Assembly: GCA_018402485.1 (NCBI GenBank)
Contig: JAGYIY010000002.1
Coordinates: 186,001 to 250,000, forward strand
Direction: 5' to 3'
DNA: 64,000 nucleotides
DNA from: Roseivirga sp.
GTDB taxonomy: Bacteria > Bacteroidota > Bacteroidia > Cytophagales > Cyclobacteriaceae
Shown here: one piece after another, positions 18,810 to 28,946 of the stretch
Layout of the letters: every line of letters starts with the position of its first letter
How positions within the stretch are numbered: position 1 is the stretch's first letter
The notes under the pieces: generated by a model
Databases searched by the model: none
The model's input: the letters and a program-made list of their open reading frames with translations, nothing else
Told to the model about the DNA's origin: nothing
Made by a program: the position numbers and the translations under genes

Positions 18810-19500
18810 TAAAGAGGTTAAAAATGCAGAGGAGGCGATTCAAGACATTCCAAATGGTGCAACCTTAATGTTTGGCGGATTCGGGCTATGCGGAATCCCT
18901 GAAAACGCCATTAGTGCATTGGTAAAAAAAGGAATTACGGGTCTGACCTGCATTTCAAATAATGCAGGTGTTGATGATTTTGGCATCGGTTTAATGCTCA
19001 AAAAGCATCAAGTCAAGAAAATGATCTCTTCTTATGTAGGTGAAAATGCGGAGTTTGAAAGACAATTGCTATCTGGAGAGTTAGCTGTTGATTTAATCCC
19101 TCAAGGGACTTTAGCAGAAAGAATTAGGGCAGGTGGAGCAGGGATTCCTGCTTTTTTTACTCCGGCAGGATATGGAACAGAGGTAGCTGACGGCAAAGAG
19201 GTCAGAGAATTTAACGGGAAGCACTACCTGTTAGAAACGGGACTGACTGCTGATTATGCACTGGTAAAAGCATGGAGAGGCGATACCTCCGGAAACCTTA
19301 TTTTTAAGGGAACAGCACGCAACTTTAATCCCATCATGGCAGCAGCAGGGAAGATTACGATTGCTGAAGTAGAAGAGTTGGTGGCTCCCGGAGAACTCGA
19401 CCCCAACATGATACATACACCCGGTATATATGTTCAACGTATTTTTCAAGGTAATAACTACGAAAAACGGATAGAGCAACGTACCACTCAACTTGCTTAA
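18802..19500 (+). CDS. 3-oxoacid CoA-transferase subunit A
   Basis: 232 residues. The family I CoA-transferase alpha subunit signature is visible: [15 protein letters not shown] near the N-terminus, [15 protein letters not shown], and [27 protein letters not shown]. With subunit B just downstream it forms the enzyme that moves CoA between succinyl-CoA (or acetyl-CoA) and a 3-oxoacid such as acetoacetate. The name ScoA/AtoD depends on the acyl preference, which cannot be read here. Its start overlaps the end of ribF by 8 bp. Confidence 0.92.
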   Translation: MINKEVKNAEEAIQDIPNGATLMFGGFGLCGIPENAISALVKKGITGLTCISNNAGVDDFGIGLMLKKHQVKKMISSYVGENAEFERQLLSGELAVDLIPQGTLAERIRAGGAGIPAFFTPAGYGTEVADGKEVREFNGKHYLLETGLTADYALVKAWRGDTSGNLIFKGTARNFNPIMAAAGKITIAEVEELVAPGELDPNMIHTPGIYVQRIFQGNNYEKRIEQRTTQLA

Positions 19501-19521
19501 ACCTTAAGTAGAAAGAAATAT

Positions 19522-20181
19522 ATGGCACTCGACAAATACGGTATCGCAAAAAGGATTGCACAAGAAATTGAAGATGGAAGCTACATCAACTTAGGCATAG
19601 GCATTCCCACATTGGTGGCTAACTTCATTCCGGATCATATTAGCGTGGTCCTTCAATCAGAAAACGGTATGTTAGGCATTGGCCCCTTCCCTGAAGAGGA
19701 TCAAGTAGATGCCGATTTGATCAATGCCGGAAAACAAACCATAACCACCAGCAAAGGATCTTCGCTTTTTCATTCGGCCGAAAGTTTCGCCATGATTCGA
19801 GGAGGACATGTGGACTTAACCATTTTGGGAGCCATGGAAGTATCAGAAAACGGTGACATTGCCAATTGGAAAATCCCAGGGAAAATGGTGAAAGGTATGG
19901 GTGGAGCGATGGATTTAGTGGCCTCAGCTGATAACATTATTGTTGCCATGCAACACAAAAGTCGAAGCGGTGACTCTAAGCTATTAAAAGAGTGCTCATT
20001 ACCCATAACGGGGCTACGTTGTGTTACCAAAATTGTAACTGATTTAGCAGTGATAAAAGTTTTGCCTGAAGGTGGGTTTGAATTGGTAGAGCGTGCCCCT
20101 GGCGTGAGTGAAGAAGAAATTATAAAAGCTACTGCGGGAAGATTGATTGTCAAAGGCAATATCCCCGAAATGAAAATATAA
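19522..20181 (+). CDS. 3-oxoacid CoA-transferase subunit B
   Basis: 219 residues. It carries YINLGIGIPTLVANF and the catalytic glutamate motif SENGMLGIGP, where Glu attacks the acyl-CoA. GGHVDLTILGAMEVSENGDIANW and IPGKMVKGMGGAMDL follow, all diagnostic of the beta subunit of succinyl-CoA:3-ketoacid CoA-transferase. It lies 21 bp after subunit A and completes the heteromer. Confidence 0.93.
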   Translation: MALDKYGIAKRIAQEIEDGSYINLGIGIPTLVANFIPDHISVVLQSENGMLGIGPFPEEDQVDADLINAGKQTITTSKGSSLFHSAESFAMIRGGHVDLTILGAMEVSENGDIANWKIPGKMVKGMGGAMDLVASADNIIVAMQHKSRSGDSKLLKECSLPITGLRCVTKIVTDLAVIKVLPEGGFELVERAPGVSEEEIIKATAGRLIVKGNIPEMKI

Positions 20182-20214
20182 TTAGAATGGGCTGATGGCC
20201 ACAGAAAATGTACT

Positions 20215-20559
20215 ATGAAAGATTCAGAAATTAAAATTAGAGTTGAACTCGATAAAGATAATATTCCTGAAAAAATATTTTGGGATGCAACCGACAAAGA
20301 TGGAAATGGCCCTGAAGAAACAAAAGCATTTAACCTAAGCATTTGGGACCACAACAATGGAAACACGTTGCGCATCGATTTATGGAACAAAGAAATGCCG
20401 GTAGATGAAATGAAAAGGTTTTATGTAGATTGCCTTGGGGGCTTAGCACAAAGCTTATTGAGCGCTACCGGTGATGAATACATGTCTACCGCCCTGAATC
20501 GACTTTGCGACAAAATGGTAAAGCACCTTGAAGAAGAAAATCGTAAACAAGCTGAGTAA
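20215..20559 (+). CDS. gldC: Gliding motility protein GldC
   Basis: 114 residues. The sequence IRVELDKDNIPEKIFWDATD, AFNLSIWDHNNGNTLRIDLW and KRFYVDCLGGLAQSL matches GldC, a small cytoplasmic protein conserved in gliding Bacteroidota. It is linked to the gliding/type IX secretion apparatus, although its exact function is not established. It closes the ftsX-to-gldC gene block, 33 bp after the CoA-transferase B gene. Confidence 0.9.
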   Translation: MKDSEIKIRVELDKDNIPEKIFWDATDKDGNGPEETKAFNLSIWDHNNGNTLRIDLWNKEMPVDEMKRFYVDCLGGLAQSLLSATGDEYMSTALNRLCDKMVKHLEEENRKQAE

Positions 20560-20588
20560 TCATATTTTTTTACTTTATTGCGAAGTTA

Positions 20589-20614
20589 AAAATATTCGTC
20601 AAACCGAATATTTT
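20589..20614. repeat. Perfect inverted repeat after gldC
   Basis: AAAATATTCG at 20589-20598 and CGAATATTTT at 20605-20614, separated by 6 nt, form a perfect 10-bp stem. No T-run follows, so it is not a classical intrinsic terminator. It lies between gldC and the TonB receptor and could be a transcript 3' end or an operator. Confidence 0.4.
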
Positions 20615-20728
20615 CTTAAAATTACGCTTTATTCACGCCTTAATCATTGTTTTTTTGGTGAAATGGCGTATGTTTAACGATTAGGTAGTGTTATTGCCGT
20701 ACTTTATTTTGTGTCTAAAATTTAAAAG

Positions 20729-23542
20729 ATGAAGAATTTGAAGAGAATTTTTACCCAACTGATACCTGTTTTAATCTTAATGCAAACGATTACATTTGCA
20801 GCACAAGCACAGGTAACAATTACAGGAACTGTAGTAGATGATGCCACAGACCAAACCTTACCCGGTGTGAACATACGGGTAAAAGACAAACTTATAGGTA
20901 CCATAAGTGATGCAAGTGGTAAGTTTAGTCTTTCTGTCAACCAAGAGGCTCCTTTCCGTTTGATATTTTCTTTCGTAGGCTTTGCCTCACAGGAGGTTGA
21001 AATTACAGAGAATAATGTGGAATTGAACATACGTATGAAGGAAACCTCTATGTTCGGAGATGAAGTCGTTGTCTCAGCCTCACGCGTAGAAGAAAGTATC
21101 TTGAGGTCACCGGTGTCGATTGAAAAGCTTGATATTTTAGATATCAAAAATACGGCTTCACCCTCCTTCTATGAAGGTTTAGCTAACCTAAAAGGTGTCG
21201 ATTTCAGTACACAAAGCTTAACCTTTAAATCTGTCAATACACGTGGTTTTGGTGCAAACGGGAATACACGTTTCGTACAATTAATTGATGGTATTGACAA
21301 CCAGGCACCTGGTTTGAACTTTGCTGTAGGTAATATTGTAGGGATCAACGACCTTGACATGGAATCTGCAGAACTGATTCCAGGAGCTGCATCAGCGTTG
21401 TACGGCCCCAATGCCATCAACGGTATTTTACTCCTCAACTCCAAAAACCCTTTCGATTATCAAGGCTTTAGTGCTTACGCGAAAACAGGAGTGAATAATG
21501 TAGATAGCGGGAATGGTGAAAGCAACCATTTATACCAAGATTATGGTATGCGTTGGGCAAAGTCTTTTAACAATAAATTGGCTTTTAAAGTAACCGCCTC
21601 CTATTTACGTGCAACTGACTTTCAGGGTATCGATTCTAGAGACCAAGGTTTAGCAACCGGTGGTGTCGTTGAAAGGGGCTCAGATTCAAGAGATGGTAAC
21701 CGCTTTTATGATGGTGTGAATACCTATGGTGATTTTGGAATTACCGTTGGCCAAATTGCAGACATTGCCATTGCTGGTGGAAACACTTCGTTGGCAGGCA
21801 TCCGGAGTTTACTTCCTGATGGCCAAGATGGTTTGTTTACCCCTACCGGTTTTGCAGAAACTTCATTCGTAGATAATACGACTGAAAGCATAAAAGTAGG
21901 TGGTGCCCTTCATTATAGGCTGAATGATAATTTAGAAGTATTGGGTCAATTCAATTACGGTTCCGGTAGCACTGTATACACGGCCAATGACCGTTTTGTT
22001 TTGGATAACTTCAGCATTTCTACGGCTAAATTAGAATTAAGAGGTTCTGAATTTTATTTGAGAGGTTATACCACCCAAGAAAACTCAGGTGATTCTTATG
22101 CAGCCAACACATTGGCATCATTGATCAACCAAAGCACTTATCTGGCACCTTATTTAGAAACATTTGCGGGTGCAAGACTTCAAGGTGCGGGCATTGAAGC
22201 AGCACATGCTGCTGCTCGACAAGCTGCAGATGCTGCACAACCACAACCAGGAAGCGCTCAGTTTAACTCGCTTGCCGAAAACTTCAGAAACCTATCCATT
22301 GCAGATGGTGGAGCTAAGTTTTTAGATAAATCCGCGCTATACCATGCAGAAGGTAGCTGGAATTTGTCGGAGCGAATTGATTGGGCCGACATTGTGGTTG
22401 GAGCTAATTTCAGACAGTATTCACTAAATTCTGAAGGAACACTTTTCGCCTTAGATAACAATGGCGATGAGGTGAGCATTAACGAGGGCGGTGGTTATGT
22501 ACAAGCGACAAAAGATTTGCTTAATGATAAATTAAGACTTCAAGGGTCATTGAGATATGACAAAAACGAAAATTTCAAAGGCCAGTTTTCGCCTCGTTTT
22601 TCTGCTGTGGCAACTGTTGCAGATGGTCATAACTTAAGAGGTTCTTTCCAGAGAGGTTTTAGAATCCCCACCACGCAAGATCAATTCATTGATTTAGATG
22701 TAGTTTCCAGAAGACTGATTGGTAGTAACAGGTTATTGGTAGATCGATACAATTTCGAAACCAATACCATTTACAATTCACAAAGTGTTAATGAGGCACG
22801 TGCCGCCGGTGACCCTAGCCTTTTGGTGGTAGAAGACCGCGTAAGTGATGAATTTAAAACAGAAAAAGTAAGCACATTTGAAGTAGGCTACAAAGGCGTA
22901 TTTGACAATGGTCGTTTATTCGTAGATGCTTATTATTACTACAGCCGATACACTGATTTCATCGCTGAAATAGATTTCACCCAAGCTATTCCTAATGGTT
23001 TGACAAATGCTAACCCAGATGCAGGATCAGCTGGTCAACGTCAGAGCATAGTAGATGGTACGGTTGCCACCCAGCGTTATGGTTTCGACATCAATGCACA
23101 AGGTCAGGTTGAATCTCAAGGATGGGCTGTTTCTGTTGATTATACCCTATTTGGAGATTATTTTATTGGTGGTAATGTTGCCTACAACGAGCTTATCTCT
23201 CAAGACGATCTTTTGGCTCAGGGGTTCCGCGCAAGCTATAATACACCTAAGTACCGCTTCAATTTAAAATTTGGAAATAGAAAATTAACAGACCGTATAG
23301 GTTTCAATTTGGCTTACAGATGGCAACAAGCCTTCCTTTGGGAATCTTCCTTTGGTGTAGGTATTATTCCTGAATTCGGTACGCTAGATGCGCAGGTGAC
23401 ATACAATATTCCTGAATGGAAATCAAGCCTAAAGCTGGGTGCCAGCAACTTGTTGAATGAGCGTTTTACAACTTCTTTTGGTAACCCTACACAAGGAAGC
23501 TTATTCTACATTCAATTTACTTTTGACGAATTCTTCAACTAA
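20729..23542 (+). CDS. TonB-dependent receptor
   Basis: 937 residues. A signal peptide ends around AAQAQV, followed by a CarboxypepD_reg-like domain (ITGTVVDDATDQTLPGVNIRV, GTISDASGKFSLSV). The plug domain carries SVNTRGFGANGNTRFVQLIDGID and GAASALYGPNAINGILLL, and a long barrel ends in a C-terminal aromatic (FNFDEFFN-type end FDEFFN). It is an outer-membrane importer energised by TonB. The gene for an SGNH-type lipoprotein starts 6 bp downstream, so the pair is an operon and probably handles one substrate together. No SusD is present. Confidence 0.9.
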   Translation: MKNLKRIFTQLIPVLILMQTITFAAQAQVTITGTVVDDATDQTLPGVNIRVKDKLIGTISDASGKFSLSVNQEAPFRLIFSFVGFASQEVEITENNVELNIRMKETSMFGDEVVVSASRVEESILRSPVSIEKLDILDIKNTASPSFYEGLANLKGVDFSTQSLTFKSVNTRGFGANGNTRFVQLIDGIDNQAPGLNFAVGNIVGINDLDMESAELIPGAASALYGPNAINGILLLNSKNPFDYQGFSAYAKTGVNNVDSGNGESNHLYQDYGMRWAKSFNNKLAFKVTASYLRATDFQGIDSRDQGLATGGVVERGSDSRDGNRFYDGVNTYGDFGITVGQIADIAIAGGNTSLAGIRSLLPDGQDGLFTPTGFAETSFVDNTTESIKVGGALHYRLNDNLEVLGQFNYGSGSTVYTANDRFVLDNFSISTAKLELRGSEFYLRGYTTQENSGDSYAANTLASLINQSTYLAPYLETFAGARLQGAGIEAAHAAARQAADAAQPQPGSAQFNSLAENFRNLSIADGGAKFLDKSALYHAEGSWNLSERIDWADIVVGANFRQYSLNSEGTLFALDNNGDEVSINEGGGYVQATKDLLNDKLRLQGSLRYDKNENFKGQFSPRFSAVATVADGHNLRGSFQRGFRIPTTQDQFIDLDVVSRRLIGSNRLLVDRYNFETNTIYNSQSVNEARAAGDPSLLVVEDRVSDEFKTEKVSTFEVGYKGVFDNGRLFVDAYYYYSRYTDFIAEIDFTQAIPNGLTNANPDAGSAGQRQSIVDGTVATQRYGFDINAQGQVESQGWAVSVDYTLFGDYFIGGNVAYNELISQDDLLAQGFRASYNTPKYRFNLKFGNRKLTDRIGFNLAYRWQQAFLWESSFGVGIIPEFGTLDAQVTYNIPEWKSSLKLGASNLLNERFTTSFGNPTQGSLFYIQFTFDEFFN

Positions 23543-23548
23543 AAAAGA

Positions 23549-25207
23549 ATGAAAATGAAAAAATATAAAATACTCTTAATAGCCCTTTTACCGATCCTCT
23601 TCGTTACGTTTTCATGTGATGAAGACAAGGATTTATTGGCTGAGCTAGAAGCCCAGAACCCATTACCAGAACCAGTAACTGGAGATGCAGGCAGCTTGAG
23701 CCTAACAAAATATGTTGCCATTGGCAACTCAACAACAGCAGGTTTCATGGATGGTGCACTTTACTCCGATGGTCAACAACAATCGATACCGGCATTACTG
23801 GCACAGCAATTTCAAATTGAAGGTGTTGGAGGAGGTGTATTCCAGCAGCCAGATATTAATTCTGCTAATGGATTTTCCGGTGTCGATGGAGAAGGAAATC
23901 CACTGGGACGCTTAGTACTGAGCTTGAGCCAGCAACGACCTGTTCCTACCCCGGGTGAATTACCTAGCGCTTTCTCAGGTGATAAGGCCGCCTTGAACAA
24001 CTTTAGTGTTCCTGGAATGCGCATTGTCGATGTAAATGATCCAGGATTAGTAAGCAACGGATTGTACGCACGTTTCGCATCTAACCCGGGAACAAGTACG
24101 GTATTGGGCGATGCACTAGCAGCCTCTCCTACTTTCTTTACTTATTGGTTAGGCAATAACGACATCCTTGGTTATGCCGCTGGTGGTGGAGCTGATGAAT
24201 CTCTTATTACCTCGCAAGCTGATTTTCAAAATGCATTGGCCACTTCTTTAGGTGGTTTGGTGCAATCAGGTGCGCAAGGCGTTGTAATGACCTTACCTCC
24301 TTTGGTATTGTTGCCTTACTTTCGCGCGGTTCCATATAACGCCATTGCATTGGATACCGATCAAGCTAGTCAGTTAAATTCAGCTTTTACCAGCTTTAAT
24401 TTAGCCTTAGTGGGTTTGAATCAACTGTCCCAGAGCGGATTAGTACCTGGTCTTGTTGTTACCGCAGATGATGTTGCCCAAAGAACTGTGCAGTATACTG
24501 CTGGTCCAAATCCTATTTTAATGCAGGATGATGCCCTCACGGACTATTCACGTCCTGGAGGAGAATTTGATATCATGTTGGGTGCCGGTTTTATTACTCC
24601 TGCCCAAAGAGCTGCGTTAGATCCCTTTGGACAATCGAGACCAGCTACAGCTGACGATCTTCCTACCTTAATCGCTGCAAGCTCCTTAGGAAGCCAGGTA
24701 GGTGGTAATCCGCAAGCTCTTTTGGGTATTAGTGTTCCTGCACCCGATAACCTCATTCTTTCTGCATCTGAAGTGCAAACTGTTGTGGGTACACGAGCTA
24801 CCTATAATGCCACCATTGCTGGTGTAGTTGCTCAATTGAATCAAGCCTCAGGCGGTGCCATTACCCTAGTAGATGTTCAACCTGCTTTTGTAGATCTTTT
24901 TGGTTTATCACCTGCTTTAGCTTCCTTCTTAATCGACCCTAGCAGTGGAGCTAACCCTTTCCTAGCGAGCATGGGACAAGCAGCTGCAGCTGCGGCCGAT
25001 GGCCAATTAGGGATAGAAGTTCAAGGAGTGAACTTAAGACCTGACTTTGCTCCTAATGGTGTTTTCTCAACAGATGGCATCCACCCCAACCCTCGTGGCA
25101 ATGCCATCATTGCCAACATTATCATTGATGCGCTCAACGCTAGTAAAGATGCAAATATACCTTCCATCAATGTGCTTGCGCTACGCAGTGTTATCACTAC
25201 CAATTAA
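23549..25207 (+). CDS. SGNH/GDSL-hydrolase-like lipoprotein, partner of the TonB receptor
   Basis: 552 residues. A lipoprotein signal (MKMKKYKILLIALLPILFVTFSC) places Cys23 at the mature N-terminus, followed by acidic DEDKD. SGNH-fold hints are YVAIGNSTTAGF near residue 52, where GNS replaces GDS, FTYWLGNNDILGYA with the block III GNND, and TDGIHPNPRGNAIIAN near the C-terminus with the Asp-His pair. This fits a surface or periplasmic esterase/lipase-like protein. The block I Gly-Asn-Ser still supplies a Ser, but activity is not assured. It is cotranscribed with the receptor 6 bp upstream and followed by a strong terminator. Confidence 0.78.
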   Translation: MKMKKYKILLIALLPILFVTFSCDEDKDLLAELEAQNPLPEPVTGDAGSLSLTKYVAIGNSTTAGFMDGALYSDGQQQSIPALLAQQFQIEGVGGGVFQQPDINSANGFSGVDGEGNPLGRLVLSLSQQRPVPTPGELPSAFSGDKAALNNFSVPGMRIVDVNDPGLVSNGLYARFASNPGTSTVLGDALAASPTFFTYWLGNNDILGYAAGGGADESLITSQADFQNALATSLGGLVQSGAQGVVMTLPPLVLLPYFRAVPYNAIALDTDQASQLNSAFTSFNLALVGLNQLSQSGLVPGLVVTADDVAQRTVQYTAGPNPILMQDDALTDYSRPGGEFDIMLGAGFITPAQRAALDPFGQSRPATADDLPTLIAASSLGSQVGGNPQALLGISVPAPDNLILSASEVQTVVGTRATYNATIAGVVAQLNQASGGAITLVDVQPAFVDLFGLSPALASFLIDPSSGANPFLASMGQAAAAAADGQLGIEVQGVNLRPDFAPNGVFSTDGIHPNPRGNAIIANIIIDALNASKDANIPSINVLALRSVITTN

Positions 25208-25223
25208 AACAACACGCATTTCA

Positions 25224-25264
25224 AAAAAAACCTTCTCATCGATGGATGAGAAGGTTTTTTTTTT
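25224..25264 (+). terminator. Rho-independent terminator of the TonB receptor/SGNH operon
   Basis: AAAACCTTCTCATC and GATGAGAAGGTTTT pair across a short GATG loop, followed by a continuing T-run to 25264. It lies about 17 bp after the stop codon. Confidence 0.92.
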
Positions 25265-25640
25265 AACACATAAGAATTTTACTTACTGTGTAATAAAGAG
25301 TCCCGCAGGCGTTTTCTACAGGACTCATCTAACCCAAATAGATAATAACCATCAACTTCCACCTACCTACTTCGGTAACATCAATCTAACTCTCCAAATG
25401 CCAATGTCCTGATCAATCTTAATAAATTACATATATCTCTGATATACAGTATTTTACATTTTATTATCATGTTTACTGCTTTTGAAATTGGGAAAAGACA
25501 TCGTATTACTTTCCATGTTGAGAAGAATCAAAGGGCTAGCATGGGGCACCATCGGTATTTCTTTTTATTTTTGATCTTTGTGTAGTGGTGTAAGAATGCA
25601 AAGAGACACTACTGAGATTAATAATTAACAAGCATCCGAT
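25265..25640. other. Intergenic stretch before kdsB with no gene
   Basis: 376 bp without coding pattern, recognisable RNA gene or repeat. The last 80 bp contain TTTTTGATCTTTG, which weakly resembles a -7 element for kdsB, but no convincing -33 box was found. Confidence 0.5.
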
Positions 25641-26381
25641 ATGAAAGCCATAGCCATGATTCCAGCGCGGTATGAAGCCAGTAGATTTCCTGGTAAACTC
25701 ATGGCTGATTTAGGAGGTAAGTCAGTGATTCGAAGAACCTATGAGGCCGTAGTTGATACGAACCTCTTTGCAAGTACTTATGTGGTGACCGATTCAGCTA
25801 TCATAGAAGAAGAAATTCTTAAATGCGGTGGAAGGGTGATCAGAAGCCAAAAAGAGCATGATTGCGGCACCAACAGAATTGCTGAAGCAGCCCAATCACT
25901 GGACGCAGACATTGTGGTGAATGTACAGGGTGATGAACCCTTTATAAAAAAGAAACCTTTAGCAGATTTACTCGCTGTTTTCAAAAATGACCCTTCCGGA
26001 GAAATAGACCTAGCTTCATTAAAACAGGAACTGCACGATGAAAAAGACATCAACAATCCCAACTTTGTCAAGGTCATTACAGACCTGGCCATGAATGCCT
26101 TGTACTTCTCTCGTTCCCCCATTCCATATCCACGATCTGTACATAAAGGAACACAATACTATGTACACATAGGGGTGTATGCCTTCAGAAAATCTGCTTT
26201 GATGGACTTCTATCACACATCATCTACGCCTTTGGAAGACACTGAAAAGATTGAAGGCATTCGCTACTTAGAAATAGGAAAGAAAATTAAGATGGTAAAC
26301 ACCGATTACATAGGAGTATCTATTGACACAGAGGAAGACCTAGAAATGGCAAAAAATATACTTAACCAGCATATAGGTTAG
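25641..26381 (+). CDS. kdsB: 3-deoxy-manno-octulosonate cytidylyltransferase
   Basis: 246 residues. The nucleotide-binding opening MIPARYEASRFPGKLMADLGGKS, the NVQGDEPFI motif and the Kdo-binding region YVHIGVYAFRKSAL are all typical of KdsB (CMP-Kdo synthetase). It activates Kdo for lipopolysaccharide inner-core synthesis in the cytoplasm. No other Kdo gene is adjacent. Confidence 0.94.
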   Translation: MKAIAMIPARYEASRFPGKLMADLGGKSVIRRTYEAVVDTNLFASTYVVTDSAIIEEEILKCGGRVIRSQKEHDCGTNRIAEAAQSLDADIVVNVQGDEPFIKKKPLADLLAVFKNDPSGEIDLASLKQELHDEKDINNPNFVKVITDLAMNALYFSRSPIPYPRSVHKGTQYYVHIGVYAFRKSALMDFYHTSSTPLEDTEKIEGIRYLEIGKKIKMVNTDYIGVSIDTEEDLEMAKNILNQHIG

Positions 26382-26584
26382 ATAAAAGCTTTCCCTTTGA
26401 GCTTCGCCTCAACCCTAAAGTTTCGAAATATAAAGCATCCGGACCGAAAAAGAAGTACTTTCCGTTGGTATCAACGAGATGGTATTAACTCTTTTTAGTA
26501 GACATTGGGGCTAGAAAAGCTTCTATGGCTCCATGGTTTAGGAAGAAATATATTTTTTACTTAGATTAGTCTCAAATAAAAATC

Positions 26585-27472
26585 ATGAAACGCAGAACAT
26601 TTTTACAAAATTCAGCCTTAGGAAGCTTAGGACTTTTAGCAACACAACACCCCATGTCGGCCCACCTAATGATCGATCGCATACAAAATTTTGGATTTCA
26701 AGCTTATACCGTAAGATCTGTGATCTATAAGGATATGTCCGGCACCTTGAAACGCTTGCGAAAAGCAGGCTATGACTATGTAGAATTGTTCGATTTTGCC
26801 AATGGTAAAATCTTAGGGAAGTCCATTATGGAAGGAAAAGCCATTATCGATGAATCAAAGCTTAAAGTCAAAAGCATTCATGTACCTACCGGCGCCGGGG
26901 ATCGAAAAATACCCGGAACCATCTGGCATGAGTTTCAGCAAGCCATTGACGATGCCAAAACTTTGGGTTCCGAATTTTTAGTATGTCCTTACCTTATGGA
27001 TTTTGAAAGAAAAACCATTGATCAATACAAAGCACTCGCCCAAAGGCTAAATGAAGCCGGTGAAATGGCCAAAAAGTCTGGTATTCAATTGGCCTACCAC
27101 AACCACGATTTTGAATTTCAAAAGCTGGAAGGACAGGTTCCCATGGACGTCTTGTTAACAGAAATGGATCCGGATTTGGTGAAGATTGAATTAGATATTT
27201 ATTGGGCCAGGAAGTCAGAGGTGAATCCATTGACCTTTTTTAAAGACAATTTAAAAAGAGTACCCCTTTGGCATGTCAAAGACCTTTCTCTTGACGAAGG
27301 TTATCCCATGACAGAGGTGGGTAATGGTATCATTGATTGGAAGCAAATTTTCAGACATCAGGCCGATGCAGGGCTCTCCTACTTTTTTGTTGAACAAGAC
27401 GGTTTCTTTCAGAAGGATGCGGTCACTAGTTTAGAAACGAGCATCAAATACCTCAAAAAACTATCTTACTAA
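26585..27472 (+). CDS. Sugar phosphate isomerase/epimerase-like TIM-barrel protein, exported
   Basis: 295 residues. MKRRTFLQNSALGSLGLLA is a Tat-like signal (RRTFL). The barrel carries YVELFDFA, LAYHNHDFEF (metal-binding His), VKIELDIYWARKSEV and PLWHVKDLS, all characteristic of the xylose-isomerase-like/IolE-IolI superfamily. Ligands of a divalent metal are conserved. A sugar porter gene begins 9 bp downstream, which points to use of a sugar or polyol. A distant relative is at 8895. Confidence 0.82.
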   Translation: MKRRTFLQNSALGSLGLLATQHPMSAHLMIDRIQNFGFQAYTVRSVIYKDMSGTLKRLRKAGYDYVELFDFANGKILGKSIMEGKAIIDESKLKVKSIHVPTGAGDRKIPGTIWHEFQQAIDDAKTLGSEFLVCPYLMDFERKTIDQYKALAQRLNEAGEMAKKSGIQLAYHNHDFEFQKLEGQVPMDVLLTEMDPDLVKIELDIYWARKSEVNPLTFFKDNLKRVPLWHVKDLSLDEGYPMTEVGNGIIDWKQIFRHQADAGLSYFFVEQDGFFQKDAVTSLETSIKYLKKLSY

Positions 27473-27481
27473 AGAAGTAAG

Positions 27482-28819
27482 ATGCAGAAAAATAAGGCAT
27501 TACTTTGGTCGATCACCGTAGCACTAGCAGGTTTTCTATTTGGCTTCGATACTGTTGTTATTTCGGGGGCAAATCAACCCATTAAAGACTTATGGCAGAC
27601 CAGCCCCTTCTTCCATGGCACATTCATCATGTCTATGGCACTTTGGGGCACTGTCATTGGTGCTTTATTCGGAGGCATTCCCTGCGATGCCTTAGGTAGA
27701 AAGAAGACCCTGTTTTGGATCGGACTATTGTACCTTATTTCGGCCCTAGGCTCGGCATTGGCAACGGATCCTTATGTCTTTTCCTTCTTTCGATTTGTTG
27801 GTGGCATGGGTGTGGGCGCTTCATCCGTAGCCGCACCAACTTATATTTCTGAAATTTCATCTGCCAAAAACAGAGGCAAACTGGTTGCGCTTTATCAGTT
27901 CATGATTGTATTTGGCATTCTCATCGCCTTTATCTCCAATTACTTACTCGATGGTTTTGGAGGTATCAACGATTGGCGCTACATGCTAGGCGTAGAGGCG
28001 ATTCCGGCCATACTATACTCGCTTATGGTGCTCACCATTTCTGAAAGCCCACGCTGGCTTGTGTTAAAAAAGAAAGATATTGAAGCAGCCAGGGGCGTAC
28101 TTCATTTACTGGAAGGAAACCAAGTAGAGGAAAGGATAGCTGCCATTGAAAAAGACAGTTTATCTCAGCACGTTAAACCCAAACTCTTTTCAGGCAAGTA
28201 CAAGAAACCCATTCTTTTGGCTTTTTTAATCGCCTTATTCAACCAGTTATCAGGTATTAACTTCATTTTGTATTACGCCCCGGAGCTTTTAGAAAAAGCG
28301 GGTTTTGTGGGCAGTGAATCCTTAGGCAGTTCTATCTCTATTGGTGGCATCAACCTTCTTTTCACCCTCTTGGGCATGGCTTTAATCGATAGCATTGGCA
28401 GAAAACAACTCATGTACATCGGGTCTTTTGGCTATATTTTGGGGCTTTCCGGAACAGCCATTTGCTTTGCTTTTCAAATTCAACCCATCATTCTCTTAAG
28501 CTTTATTCTTATTTTTATCGCATCACATGCCATAGGCCAAGGAGCGGTTATCTGGGTTTTCATTTCAGAGATCTTCCCCAACCAGGTGCGGGCTTTCGGT
28601 CAGTCTTTGGGTTCAGGAGTGCATTGGGTATTTGCCGCCCTGATTACACTGCTCACACCTATCTTTATCGATGCAGATGCCGGTATATTTGCCGATAACC
28701 CATGGCCTGTTTTTGCTTTTTTCGCAGTGATGATGGTCATGCAGCTTTTATTTGTTTGGCACTTAATGCCAGAGACCAAAGGTAAAACACTGGAAGCCTT
28801 AGAAAAGGAGTTCATGTAA
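27482..28819 (+). CDS. Sugar porter family MFS transporter
   Basis: 445 residues with about 12 hydrophobic segments. It has the sugar-porter signatures GFDTVVISGAN, GALFGGIPCDALGRKKTLFW (RXGRR-type loop), ESPRWLVLKKK after helix 6, QLSGINFILYY in helix 7 and the terminal PETKGKTLEALE. It imports a hexose, pentose or polyol by proton or facilitated symport at the inner membrane. It is cotranscribed with the upstream TIM-barrel isomerase (9-bp gap). Confidence 0.92.
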   Translation: MQKNKALLWSITVALAGFLFGFDTVVISGANQPIKDLWQTSPFFHGTFIMSMALWGTVIGALFGGIPCDALGRKKTLFWIGLLYLISALGSALATDPYVFSFFRFVGGMGVGASSVAAPTYISEISSAKNRGKLVALYQFMIVFGILIAFISNYLLDGFGGINDWRYMLGVEAIPAILYSLMVLTISESPRWLVLKKKDIEAARGVLHLLEGNQVEERIAAIEKDSLSQHVKPKLFSGKYKKPILLAFLIALFNQLSGINFILYYAPELLEKAGFVGSESLGSSISIGGINLLFTLLGMALIDSIGRKQLMYIGSFGYILGLSGTAICFAFQIQPIILLSFILIFIASHAIGQGAVIWVFISEIFPNQVRAFGQSLGSGVHWVFAALITLLTPIFIDADAGIFADNPWPVFAFFAVMMVMQLLFVWHLMPETKGKTLEALEKEFM

Positions 28820-28946
28820 CAAAGAGCTCAATTAACCATGGAAACTTACGACAACCCATCCGTCTGCTTTCAAATCATAGGACAATAAGCCATTGTTCTG
28901 AATGTAATATTTTGCTACCTTACCTTACAAAATCAACTCAATTACC

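Noticed and set aside
19770..20390. 206-codon open frame on the minus strand
   Set aside because: It lies antisense to CoA-transferase B and gldC, which are both certain; composition is that of a shadow frame and it has no recognisable domain.
20589..20614. Terminator after gldC
   Set aside because: The stem is perfect but no T-run follows; listed only as an inverted repeat.
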